A stretch of DNA of 28,747 nucleotides from Ruminococcaceae bacterium UBA737. GTDB taxonomy: Bacteria; Bacillota; Clostridia; Oscillospirales; Acutalibacteraceae. A model generated the notes under the pieces. It was not told the origin of the DNA. It saw only the letters and a list, made by a program, of their open reading frames with translations, and made no database searches. This document shows, in pieces, positions 15,724 through 21,766 of the stretch (its first letter is position 1; each line of letters begins with the position of its first letter). Location of the stretch: the NCBI GenBank assembly GCA_002297415.1, contig DBKZ01000064.1, forward strand, positions 10,101-38,847, read 5' to 3'. The translations under genes were made by a program, and so were the position numbers.

Positions 15724-15739
15724 TTATGATTTTTCATAA
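15724..15739. promoter_or_regulatory. Operator site 4 (16-bp palindrome)
   Basis: TTATGATTTTTCATAA has perfect TTATG/CATAA arms, a compensated change from TTACG/CGTAA. It is 31 bp centre to centre from site 3 and just before the repressor ribosome binding site (AAAGGGG, 15748-15754). Confidence 0.68.
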
Positions 15740-15762
15740 TTTTATTTAAAGGGGATAAAATT

Positions 15763-16095
15763 ATGGCAATCATTTACGACAGAATTGAAGCTCTCTGCAA
15801 GAAGAATAATATCAATGTTACGGCTCTTTGCAAGGAGTGCGATATTCCGCGCGCTTCGCTTTCCGATTTAAAATGCGGCAGAACGAAAACGCTTTCTTTC
15901 GGTACATTAAGTAAAATTGCGGATTATTTTAATGTCAGCGTAGATTTTATATCGGGAAAAGAAAGCTCGGGCGCGGACGACAATGCGGTTAAGGTCGCTC
16001 TTTTCGGAGGCGAAACAGAGGTGACCGACGAAATGTGGAATGAAGTAAAAAGATATGCCGAATATATAAAGGAGAGGTATAATGGAAACAATTAG
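15763..16095 (+). CDS. Xre/Cro-CI family repressor (ImmR-like)
   Basis: This 110-residue protein has an HTH_3 domain at about residues 5-62: IEALCKKNNINVTALCKECD, then IPRASLSDLKCGRTKTLSFG and LSKIADYFNVSVDFISG. The C-terminal part (EVTDEMWNEVKRYAEYIKERY) is a helical segment like that of ImmR-type repressors that an ImmA protease cleaves. The ATG at 15763 has the ribosome site AAAGGGG eight bases upstream. The stop overlaps the metalloprotease start by 14 bases. It most likely binds the four TTAYG palindromes upstream, repressing its own promoter and the opposite polymerase operon. DNA-binding function is firm; the target sites are inferred from position and symmetry. Confidence 0.88.
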   Translation: MAIIYDRIEALCKKNNINVTALCKECDIPRASLSDLKCGRTKTLSFGTLSKIADYFNVSVDFISGKESSGADDNAVKVALFGGETEVTDEMWNEVKRYAEYIKERYNGNN

Positions 16096-16477
16096 GCTTT
16101 ACAGAATTGCCGAGCGCAAGGGAATTCCTGTTGACAGATATCCCCTGCCTCTGACCCGTTCTGTTTCGCTTAAAAGCGGCAAATCAATGTATATAGCGCT
16201 TGATAAGAAGATTTCGGGCGCTGACGAAAAGGTGTGTCTGGCTCACGAGCTTGGGCACTGCGCAACCTACAGCTTTTATAATATTTATTCAAAGCTTGAT
16301 ATCAGGGAAAAGCATGAAAGACATGCAAATCTTTGGGCGATAAAAAAGCTTGTCCCCGAAAAAAAGTTCAATGCGGCGCTTTCCTCGGGTTATGACAACA
16401 TTTATTCCCTTGCGGAATATTTCGGTGTAACGCAGGATTTTATGGCTAAAGCGGTTAATTACTATAAGCAAAGCTGA
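16082..16477 (+). CDS. ImmA/IrrE family metallo-endopeptidase
   Basis: This 131-residue protein carries the zinc motif H55-ELG-H59 in CLAHELGHC and a downstream E79 in HERHANLWAIKKL, the usual third ligand region of the ImmA/IrrE (COG2856) family. Members cleave the partner Xre repressor, for example ImmA on ImmR in ICEBs1 and IrrE on DdrO in Deinococcus, to release target genes after DNA damage. The gene overlaps the repressor stop by 14 bases. The protein is shorter than ICEBs1 ImmA, and its C-terminus resembles an HTH-like helix pair (YSLAEYFGVTQDFMAKAV). A hairpin terminator follows at 16535. Confidence 0.9.
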   Translation: METIRLYRIAERKGIPVDRYPLPLTRSVSLKSGKSMYIALDKKISGADEKVCLAHELGHCATYSFYNIYSKLDIREKHERHANLWAIKKLVPEKKFNAALSSGYDNIYSLAEYFGVTQDFMAKAVNYYKQS

Positions 16478-16534
16478 CAATTTCGAACCCGATTTTAAGG
16501 GTCAAATTTTCGTCTTTACATTGTTAAAATACTC

Positions 16535-16565
16535 GTTAATCCGACAGGATTAACTGGGTTTTTGC
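16535..16565 (+). terminator. Terminator after the repressor-protease operon
   Basis: GTTAATCC-GACA-GGATTAAC forms a perfect 8-bp stem with a four-base loop (16535-16554), followed by TGGG and five T. It lies 57 bases after the metalloprotease stop. Confidence 0.65.
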
Positions 16566-16590
16566 CTCGCAAATTCCAAAAATTTCCCAC

Positions 16591-16740
16591 CTTAAAATTC
16601 TTTGACCTGAAACGGAAAGAATTTTGAGTAGTTTTTGGTGCGAAGGAAGACGCAAGGCTGTCGCCTTGCTATGACGACAAGCCGAAAAATACCGAAATTA
16701 CTTTGTTTCAGGCGAGTTTGAACTTGTCGGCTTTGCTTAA
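16591..16740. repeat. Gene-free palindromic repeat-like region between immA and manA
   Basis: The 317 bases between the metalloprotease and manA hold no gene. After the terminator come nested inverted repeats: AAAATTCTTT/AAAGAATTTT around 16594-16625, CCTGAAAC (16606-16613) with GTTTCAGG (16705-16712), and a tight GCAAGGC-TGTC-GCCTTGC hairpin (16652-16669). The overall look is that of a dispersed intergenic palindrome (REP- or MITE-like). No second copy is present in the window, so this is a suspicion from structure only. Confidence 0.42.
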
Positions 16741-16746
16741 GAGTGC

Positions 16747-16775
16747 TTGAAAATTTGAATACAATATGATAAAAT
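16747..16775 (+). promoter_or_regulatory. Promoter for manA
   Basis: A -35 box TTGAAA (16747-16752), a 17-base spacer and a -10 box TAAAAT (16770-16775) predict a start near 16782. That is downstream of the first in-frame ATG (16780) and supports use of the ATG at 16795. Confidence 0.68.
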
Positions 16776-16794
16776 TTGTATGGAGATGATTGTT

Positions 16795-17751
16795 ATGTAT
16801 CCTCTTTTACTTAAAGCTCCGATAAAAGACTATTTATGGGGCGGAAGAAGACTTATAGACGAATTCGGATATGAAACCAAGCTTGACAAGGCCGCCGAGG
16901 CATGGGTTTTATCCTGCCATAAGGACGGAGAAAGCATTGTTAAAAACGGATATCTTGCAGGAAAGACCTTAAGCGAGGCGCTTGAAGTCTTAGGCAAGGA
17001 CGCTTTAGGCGAAAAAGCCGCGGCGTTTCCCTATTTTCCGCTTCTTATAAAGCTTATCGACGCTAAGGACAGGCTTTCGGTTCAGGTTCACCCCGACGAT
17101 GAATACGCGCTTAAAAACGAGGGCGAATACGGCAAGACCGAAATGTGGTATGTTGTTGACTGCGAAGAGGGCGCCCAGCTTATCTACGGATTTAATAAAA
17201 CCATTGACAAGGAAGAATTCAGGCGAAGAATAAAGGACAATACGCTTACCGAGGTGTGCAACTTTGTCGATGTTCACAAGGGCGATGTTTTCTTTATTAA
17301 ATCTGGCACGCTTCATGCCATAGGCGCAGGAATTCTTATTGCAGAGGTTCAGCAGAATTCAAATACCACCTACCGAGTTTCGGACTACGGCAGGCTCGGA
17401 GCGGACGGCAAGCCCCGTGCGCTTCATATAGATAAGGCAGTAGATGTCACCGTTACTGCTCCGCCGTCTGTGCCTTACGGCGATGTCGGCGAAAAAACGC
17501 TCTATCCTTTCGGAATTTCAAGAACGCTTGCCGAATGCGATAAATTCACCGCAGAGCTTTTGGAGCTTGACGGAATTGCCGGAATTCACGGAGACGGAAG
17601 CTTTGTTTCGGCGGTTGTGCTTGACGGCGAGGCGGCGGTGTCCTATCCGTCGGGAAATATGACGGTTAAAAAAGGCGACAGCCTTTTTATTCCCGCAAAT
17701 TTAAAGGTAACGGTTTCCGGAACCGCAACTATTCTTTGCTCCCACCTGTAA
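16795..17751 (+). CDS. manA: Mannose-6-phosphate isomerase, class I
   Basis: This zinc enzyme interconverts fructose-6-phosphate and mannose-6-phosphate. The visible metal and active-site segments are SVQVHPDD, GKTEMWYV and a His in SGTLHAIGAG, within a cupin fold; the short length (318 residues) matches the Firmicutes ManA type. Three ATGs lie near the start. I chose 16795 because GGAG (16782-16785) is nine bases before it and the predicted transcription start is near 16782, which excludes the ATG at 16780; the protein then begins MYPLLLKAPIKDYLWGGRRL, the family N-terminus. It appears monocistronic between its own promoter and a strong terminator. Confidence 0.95.
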   Translation: MYPLLLKAPIKDYLWGGRRLIDEFGYETKLDKAAEAWVLSCHKDGESIVKNGYLAGKTLSEALEVLGKDALGEKAAAFPYFPLLIKLIDAKDRLSVQVHPDDEYALKNEGEYGKTEMWYVVDCEEGAQLIYGFNKTIDKEEFRRRIKDNTLTEVCNFVDVHKGDVFFIKSGTLHAIGAGILIAEVQQNSNTTYRVSDYGRLGADGKPRALHIDKAVDVTVTAPPSVPYGDVGEKTLYPFGISRTLAECDKFTAELLELDGIAGIHGDGSFVSAVVLDGEAAVSYPSGNMTVKKGDSLFIPANLKVTVSGTATILCSHL

Positions 17752-17768
17752 TCGGTTAAAAAAAATTA

Positions 17769-17805
17769 CCCACTGTTTCACTTATTTGAAACAGTGGGAT
17801 TTTTT
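17769..17805. terminator. Strong terminator between manA and mrnC (both directions)
   Basis: CCCACTGTTTCA and TGAAACAGTGGG form a perfect 12-bp stem with loop CTTATT, followed by a T run on the plus strand. An A run on the left also gives a T run on the minus strand, so it probably serves the convergent mrnC operon too. Confidence 0.9.
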
Positions 17806-17810
17806 AATTT

Positions 17811-17835
17811 CCGGCTAAATTCGCATTTTAGCCGG
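17811..17835. terminator. Second hairpin next to the manA terminator
   Basis: CCGGCTAAA pairs with TTTAGCCGG. It lacks a clean T run on either side, so it may be an mRNA 3' stabilising hairpin rather than a terminator. Confidence 0.4.
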
Positions 17836-17895
17836 GAGGGCTTGGTTATATTAAGTGCCGTTAAGCACACTTTATATACCATTTTATTTTTAATA

Positions 17896-18273
17896 TTATT
17901 CCTCATGATTTTCGGCTATTATTTCAAAAATCTCATTTATTCTTTCCTTTTTGCCTGAAAGATGCAAAAAGCCGAAAAGACATTCAAGACCTGTTGCGGT
18001 GTGGTATTCCTTAGCGGTGGCGTTTTTCGGAATGTTTCCCGTATGAAAATTTCTGCCGCGCTTAAAAATCTCTTCCTCGCTTCCTGTGAGCATGGGTTTA
18101 ATAATCTCATAAGCCTTATTCTGCGCCGGAGCACTGACCCATTTTACGGAAAGCGAATGCAGGTCCTTTGACGGTCTGTTTATCTTAGCTATATGCTCTC
18201 TTACCAGCAGACCGTAAACCGCGTCTCCCACAAAGGCAAGCACGGACGGACTTAAAAGCTCACACTTCTCCAT
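17896..18273 (-). CDS. mrnC: Mini-ribonuclease III
   Basis: This 125-residue protein is an RNase III catalytic domain without a double-stranded RNA-binding domain. LSPSVLAFVGDAVYGLLVREH contains the catalytic acidic residue, and GRNFHTGNIPKNATAKEYHTATGLE is characteristic of MrnC (YazC). It matures 23S rRNA precursors in Bacillus. The start lies three bases after the obgE stop, so the two are coupled. Being short is normal for the family. Confidence 0.95.
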   Translation of the reverse strand: MEKCELLSPSVLAFVGDAVYGLLVREHIAKINRPSKDLHSLSVKWVSAPAQNKAYEIIKPMLTGSEEEIFKRGRNFHTGNIPKNATAKEYHTATGLECLFGFLHLSGKKERINEIFEIIAENHEE

Positions 18274-18276
18274 TTT

Positions 18277-19554
18277 TTACACCACATAATCAAATTCGAT
18301 ATCATAAACGCTTACGGTGTCGCCCTCACTGATTCCGTTTTTAATAAGTGCGTCAATAACTCCGCTCGACCTTAAAACTCTCTCAAAATACTGCAAAGAG
18401 TCATAATTATCGGGGTCTATCGTTTCCATAACAGAAAGAAGCCAAGGTGCGTTTTCGACGAAATATACGCCGTCCTCAACCCTGATATCAAAGCTGCGTT
18501 CCTTTGATTTATCGGCAAAATCCTCTTGCGGCTTTTCCTCGGGCTCATACTTCTTTATCGGCTCTAATTTTGACAGCATATCGGCAACGCAGTCAAGCAG
18601 AGGGTCAACGCCCTCTCTAATAGCCGCCATTATCGGGAAGAACTTATATCCCGCGCTTTCGAAATGATTCTTAAGCTCCTCTACCCTTTCATCACTGCAA
18701 AGGTCGCATTTATTGCCTGCAATTATTTGAGGGCGCTCCTTAAGCTCGGGACTGAAAACCGCAAGCTCCTTATTTATAAGCTCAAAATCGGCTATAGGGT
18801 CCCTGCCCTCGGAGCCTGAAACATCTATAACATGAATAAGCATTCTGCAACGCTCGACATGGCGCAAAAACTCATGCCCTAAGCCTGCTCCCTCTCCTGC
18901 GCCCTCTATAAGACCGGGGATATCCGCCATAACAAAGGAATTCCCCTCTTTATATCTGACAACGCCGAGAACGGGCGTAAGAGTTGTAAAATGATAATTC
19001 GCAATTTTGGGCTTTGCCTCGCTTACTACCGAAATAAGTGTCGATTTTCCGACATTCGGAAATCCTATAAGACCGACATCGGCAAGGAGCTTAAGCTCAA
19101 GCGTGACATCCATTTCTTCCCCCGGATTGCCCTTTTTGGCAAAACGAGGAACCTGTCTTGTGGCGGTTGCAAAATGGGTGTTTCCCCAGCCGCCGTTTCC
19201 GCCCTTTGCGACGGTGACGGGTGTATCGTCCGAAATATCGGCTATAATTCTTCCCGTTTCGGCGTCCTTAATAAGCGTTCCTCTGGGAACAAAAATATAA
19301 AGTGGCTGAGCCTTTTTGCCCGAACAGCGCGCCGCGCCGCCGTTTTGTCCGTTTTCAGCGCAATATTTCCTTTTATATCTGAAATCCGCAAGGGTTGAAA
19401 GATTATCGTCGACCTTGAATATAATGTCGCCGCCTCTTCCGCCGTCGCCGCCGTCAGGTCCGCCTGCGGCGACATATTTTTCCCTGTGGAAGGACACCGC
19501 GCCGTCGCCGCCGTTTCCGGCTTTTAAATGGATTTTAGCTACATCGACAAACAT
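18277..19554 (-). CDS. obgE: Obg family GTPase ObgE/CgtA
   Basis: This 425-residue protein has the glycine-rich Obg fold (MFVDVAKIHLKAGNGGDGAV at the start), a G domain with P-loop GFPNVGKST, DIPGLIEGA switch II and NKCD specificity motif, and a C-terminal OCT domain (about 350-425, ending SVYDIEFDYVV). Obg GTPases act in 50S ribosome assembly and stress signalling. It sits two bases after the zinc-ribbon gene, downstream of the L21-Prp-L27 genes, the classic rplU-rpmA-obg order. Confidence 0.97.
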   Translation of the reverse strand: MFVDVAKIHLKAGNGGDGAVSFHREKYVAAGGPDGGDGGRGGDIIFKVDDNLSTLADFRYKRKYCAENGQNGGAARCSGKKAQPLYIFVPRGTLIKDAETGRIIADISDDTPVTVAKGGNGGWGNTHFATATRQVPRFAKKGNPGEEMDVTLELKLLADVGLIGFPNVGKSTLISVVSEAKPKIANYHFTTLTPVLGVVRYKEGNSFVMADIPGLIEGAGEGAGLGHEFLRHVERCRMLIHVIDVSGSEGRDPIADFELINKELAVFSPELKERPQIIAGNKCDLCSDERVEELKNHFESAGYKFFPIMAAIREGVDPLLDCVADMLSKLEPIKKYEPEEKPQEDFADKSKERSFDIRVEDGVYFVENAPWLLSVMETIDPDNYDSLQYFERVLRSSGVIDALIKNGISEGDTVSVYDIEFDYVV

Positions 19555-19556
19555 GC

Positions 19557-19922
19557 TTAATTTTCCTCTTCTTCAAAATCTTCCTCGTTTGCTTCCTCGG
19601 TTTTTAAAACCGCGTCATAAAGCAGCTGAGCCGCTTCCAAATCGCTTTTGGAAACGAAAATTTCGCTTGCGGTCATAGAACCGCCGAATCTTAAATGAAT
19701 TCCTTCATCCGCGCCCTCTTCGGAAAACAAAATTCCGTTTTCCTTAAGAACATCCTTATAAATTTCGGCTGTTATGAAATTATCTATACTTGCCGCAAGA
19801 ACGGGATTTTCTATTATTATATCCTCTTTTTCCTCAGTTTCGACATTAAGCTCAGCTCCGCATTCGGGACAAAGCTCCGCCGAATCCTCGCACTCAAATC
19901 CGCAAACTCTGCAAATTTTCAT
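19557..19922 (-). CDS. Zinc-ribbon protein with a DUF2007-like domain
   Basis: The protein begins ICRVCGFECEDSAELCPECGAE, two C-x2-C pairs that form a zinc ribbon (residues 3-23). The rest (about 40-105) resembles DUF2007 signal-transducing domains: an FITAEIYKDVLKENGI helix and a LRFGGSMTASEIFVSKSDLEAAQ region. The acidic tail is probably disordered. I chose the ATG at 19922 rather than 19928 because GGAGG (19931-19935) is then eight bases away instead of two; this gives 121 residues. It is positioned just before obgE. No function is known. Confidence 0.75.
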   Translation of the reverse strand: MKICRVCGFECEDSAELCPECGAELNVETEEKEDIIIENPVLAASIDNFITAEIYKDVLKENGILFSEEGADEGIHLRFGGSMTASEIFVSKSDLEAAQLLYDAVLKTEEANEEDFEEEEN

Positions 19923-19942
19923 TTTCATTTCCTCCGTAATTT

Positions 19943-19974
19943 AAAAAAACGGGCGGCTTAAAATTTGCCGCCCG
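19943..19974 (-). terminator. Terminator of the rplU-prp-rpmA operon
   Basis: On the minus strand CGGGCGGC and GCCGCCCG form a perfect 8-bp GC-rich stem followed by seven T. It is placed directly after rpmA, so obgE transcription must rely on readthrough or a separate promoter that I do not see. Confidence 0.9.
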
Positions 19975-19992
19975 ACTTAAAACTTATATTTA

Positions 19993-20277
19993 TTACTGCT
20001 CTACCGCGTAGATGCTGACCTGCTTACGGTCTCTTCCTACACGCTCGAATTTAACCTTACCGTCGATAAGAGCGAATAAGGTATCGTCAGAGCCGCGTCC
20101 GACATTGTTGCCGGCATGAATATGAGTTCCTCTCTGTCTGACAAGAATGTTTCCCGCTAAAACGAACTGACCGTCTCCGCGCTTAACTCCGAGACGCTTC
20201 GACTCACTGTCTCTGCCGTTCTTAGTGGAGCCCATTCCTTTTTTATGAGCGAACAACTGAATGTTTATCTTCAACAT
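19993..20277 (-). CDS. rpmA: 50S ribosomal protein L27 with a cleavable N-terminal leader
   Basis: This 94-residue protein has the L27 core (AHKKGMGSTKNGRDSESKRLG, residues 10-30). The first nine residues MLKINIQLF precede AHKKG; in Firmicutes such leaders are removed by the Prp protease after Phe, so mature L27 would start at Ala10. The prp gene is directly upstream. The mature N-terminus reaches the peptidyl-transfer centre, so removal is essential in Staphylococcus. Ribosome site GGAGG is at 20289-20293 within the end of prp. Confidence 0.97.
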   Translation of the reverse strand: MLKINIQLFAHKKGMGSTKNGRDSESKRLGVKRGDGQFVLAGNILVRQRGTHIHAGNNVGRGSDDTLFALIDGKVKFERVGRDRKQVSIYAVEQ

Positions 20278-20283
20278 GATGAT

Positions 20284-20601
20284 CTACACCTCCGAAATAA
20301 TTCGTATTTTATCTGGATACTGCTCGGAAAGCTCTTTTATATGAAGAATAAAGCCCTTTAATACATAAACCGAGCTTTTGCTTAAATCCTTTGAGGTTAC
20401 GGACATAAATCCGTCCTCAATCTCGGCGCTTAGCTTATCTCCTATAATTTCAGTGACGGTATTGACCGCCATATATGCCGCGGACGAAACCGCCGCACAC
20501 ACTGTCTTTCCGACCTCGTCGTTACAGTTACTAGAACTGTGGCCGCTGATCTCAAAGCCTTTGGGATCATTATCGGCAAAAAAGATTTTAACCTCGGTCA
20601 T
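20284..20601 (-). CDS. prp: Ribosomal-processing cysteine protease Prp
   Basis: This 105-residue protein has the catalytic histidine in EISGHSSS (H21) and cysteine in TVCAAVSSAAY (C35), with a VTSKDLSKSSVYVLKGFILHI segment typical of the C-terminal half. Prp cleaves the L27 leader encoded by the next gene. It lies between rplU (2-base gap) and rpmA (6-base gap), the conserved L21-Prp-L27 arrangement of Firmicutes. Confidence 0.93.
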   Translation of the reverse strand: MTEVKIFFADNDPKGFEISGHSSSNCNDEVGKTVCAAVSSAAYMAVNTVTEIIGDKLSAEIEDGFMSVTSKDLSKSSVYVLKGFILHIKELSEQYPDKIRIISEV

Positions 20602-20603
20602 AA

Positions 20604-20909
20604 TCAGCCGATTTCGGTAATCTGAACCTTAGTATAGGGCTGTCTGTGGCCCATTTTGCGAGAAGAGCTTTTCTTCGGCTTATAAGTGAAGATATTGATC
20701 TTCTTGCCCTTACCGTTTTTAAGAACTGTTCCTTTAACGAACGCGTCCTTAACATAAGGCTTGCCGAGCTTTAAAGTTCTGTTGCTTACAGCTACTATCT
20801 TATCGAAGGTAACCTCTTCATCAGCCTGAGCATTGAGCTTTTCAACATAAATAACATCGCCCTGCTCTACGCGGTACTGCTTACCGCCTGTCTCTAAAAT
20901 TGCATACAT
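20604..20909 (-). CDS. rplU: 50S ribosomal protein L21
   Basis: This 101-residue protein starts MYAILETGGKQYRVEQGDVI and contains the L21 signature FTYKPKKSSSRKMGHRQPY near the C-terminus. It binds 23S rRNA in the large subunit. It is the first gene of the operon, downstream of a strong promoter and a structured leader. Confidence 0.97.
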   Translation of the reverse strand: MYAILETGGKQYRVEQGDVIYVEKLNAQADEEVTFDKIVAVSNRTLKLGKPYVKDAFVKGTVLKNGKGKKINIFTYKPKKSSSRKMGHRQPYTKVQITEIG

Positions 20910-21002
20910 TTTTCTTTACACCTACCTGATATTAAACAGTCTCGCTAAAGTTAGGCGCATGCCGAAATTAAGCATGACTTAAAAGAGCCTACAATATGCG
21001 GC
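20910..21002 (-). promoter_or_regulatory. Probable L21 leader RNA (5' UTR of rplU)
   Basis: The transcript from the promoter at 21009-21037 has a leader of about 92 nt. It can fold as a bulged stem with AGGC...CATGC paired to GCATG...GCCT (bases 20953-20990). A structured L21 leader that probably autoregulates the operon is known upstream of rplU in Firmicutes. The assignment is by position and fold. Confidence 0.5.
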
Positions 21003-21008
21003 TTAAAT

Positions 21009-21037
21009 ATTTTATCACAAGAAAAGCCTGATGTCAA
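21009..21037 (-). promoter_or_regulatory. SigA-type promoter for rplU-prp-rpmA
   Basis: On the minus strand there is a perfect -35 TTGACA (21032-21037), a 17-base spacer and a -10 TAAAAT (21009-21014). Confidence 0.82.
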
Positions 21038-21085
21038 CATTTTTTTATTTTTGAACAATAAGGATATTTTCGTTTTTTAAATAAC

Positions 21086-21114
21086 TTGATTTTTCTTTCG
21101 AATAATAGTAAACT
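21086..21114 (+). promoter_or_regulatory. Promoter for the PBECR-like gene
   Basis: A -35 TTGATT (21086-21091), a 17-base spacer and a -10 TAAACT (21109-21114). The start of translation follows within about 12 bases of the predicted transcription start, so the leader is very short. Confidence 0.6.
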
Positions 21115-21131
21115 GTATAAGGTGATAGTGA

Positions 21132-21509
21132 TTGGAAAAAGAAATAGAAGTTGGATTGTATAATCACGATTTCAATAAAATTCTGAATACAGAGATTAAG
21201 CAAAGCAAAATTATTCGCTCAGAGGGTTTAATTTCTCATTTGATAAAAAGAAAGCATTTTATTGCTCTTAAATATATTGATTCAATTCCCGATATAATAA
21301 AAAATCCGGACTATATCGGAATAAATCCTAACGAAAAAGAAAACGCTTCCATAGAATTTGTAAAGTGCTTTAAGGATAATATTCTTTTAGGAATAAAAGT
21401 CGACAGTATTAAAGGCAGGCTTTATGTTTCAACAATGTATGATATCTCAGATTCAAAATTAAAAAGAAGATTATACAGTAAAAGGCTTGTCCCACTTGAC
21501 AAAAAATAA
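21132..21509 (+). CDS. PBECR-like (Barnase/EndoU/ColicinE5-D/RelE fold) nuclease domain protein, putative toxin
   Basis: This 125-residue protein has the layout HLIKRKHF, then IIKNPDYIGINPNE, SIEFVKCFKDNILLGIKV and LYVSTMYDISDSKLKRRL. To my knowledge this matches phage PBECR3-type nuclease domains, which form one superfamily with Barnase, EndoU, colicin E5/D and RelE toxins. It starts with TTG, with AAGGTGAT seven bases upstream. Base use is more AT-rich than in neighbouring genes, which hints at transfer. It stands alone here, whereas such domains are often fused in phage polyvalent proteins. Its 3' end overlaps the -35 box of a small RNA promoter. Catalytic activity is not established from sequence. 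Confidence 0.62.
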   Translation: MEKEIEVGLYNHDFNKILNTEIKQSKIIRSEGLISHLIKRKHFIALKYIDSIPDIIKNPDYIGINPNEKENASIEFVKCFKDNILLGIKVDSIKGRLYVSTMYDISDSKLKRRLYSKRLVPLDKK

Positions 21510-21524
21510 AAAATGTGTTATATT
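21496..21524 (+). promoter_or_regulatory. Promoter for the small RNA
   Basis: A perfect -35 TTGACA (21496-21501) lies inside the last codons of the PBECR-like gene, followed by a 17-base spacer and -10 TATATT (21519-21524). Predicted start is near 21531. Confidence 0.78.
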
Positions 21525-21530
21525 ATGAGT

Positions 21531-21691
21531 GCAAAGAGAATACTAATAAATGTAGAGTCGGTTGAGGTCGGAAATGGTTCCCGACACACTTCACACCGGA
21601 AGTACCTGAGATGATGGATACACCGCCCATCCTTCCGACTCTGCATATTAGATAAAATTAAAGGCTCGTTTTTCGAGTCTTTTATTTTTTT
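21531..21691 (+). ncRNA. Structured orphan small RNA of unknown family
   Basis: A transcript of about 160 nt is bounded by its own promoter and an intrinsic terminator and has no reasonable ORF. An 11-bp closing stem (TGTAGAGTCGG at 21551-21561 with CCGACTCTGCA at 21635-21645, one G-U pair) encloses three hairpins: GTCGG/CCGAC, ACTTC/GAAGT and GATGG/CCATC. AGGT and ACCT could further join the first two arms. The compact multi-branch fold resembles a riboswitch aptamer or antitoxin RNA more than an unstructured leader. It matches no family that I can recall, including 6S, SRP, TPP, SAM, FMN and c-di-GMP RNAs. It is followed by a separate promoter for the dehydrogenase, so it is unlikely to be simply that gene's leader. 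Confidence 0.68.
21660..21691 (+). terminator. Terminator of the small RNA
   Basis: AAAGGCTCG pairs with CGAGTCTTT around a five-T loop (one G-T pair), followed by TA and seven T. Confidence 0.85.
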
Positions 21692-21718
21692 GCAATCTTT
21701 TCTGATTCATAATAATAT

Positions 21719-21748
21719 TTGACTTTAAAATCAACTTGTGATACGATA
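21719..21748 (+). promoter_or_regulatory. Promoter for the short-chain dehydrogenase gene
   Basis: A -35 TTGACT (from 21719), a 17-base spacer and -10 TACGAT lie 15 to 20 bases before the ATG. It follows the small-RNA terminator, so the two transcripts are separate. Confidence 0.62.
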
Positions 21749-21766
21749 AATCGGGAGTTGATTTAT

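Noticed and set aside
15621..15739. Regularly spaced repeats suggesting a CRISPR array
   Set aside because: The units are 16-bp palindromes with 15 to 25 bases between them and lie across two promoters; no cas genes are near. They are operators.
13745..15762. LexA-type SOS box near the polymerase
   Set aside because: No CGAAC...GTTCG-like site is visible upstream of the polymerase or its operon.
16780..16794. First ATG of the manA frame
   Set aside because: The predicted transcription start is downstream of it and GGAG would not precede it properly; the ATG at 16795 fits.
21531..21691. Known riboswitch or the TwoAYGGAY motif in the small RNA
   Set aside because: Signature bases of TPP, SAM, FMN, c-di-GMP and other common classes are absent. 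Only one ATGGAT occurs, and it overlaps a stem, so the two-loop motif is not met.
21719..21766. Upstream TTG start for the short-chain dehydrogenase
   Set aside because: It lies inside the predicted promoter; the ATG at 21767 has a good ribosome site and the family N-terminus.
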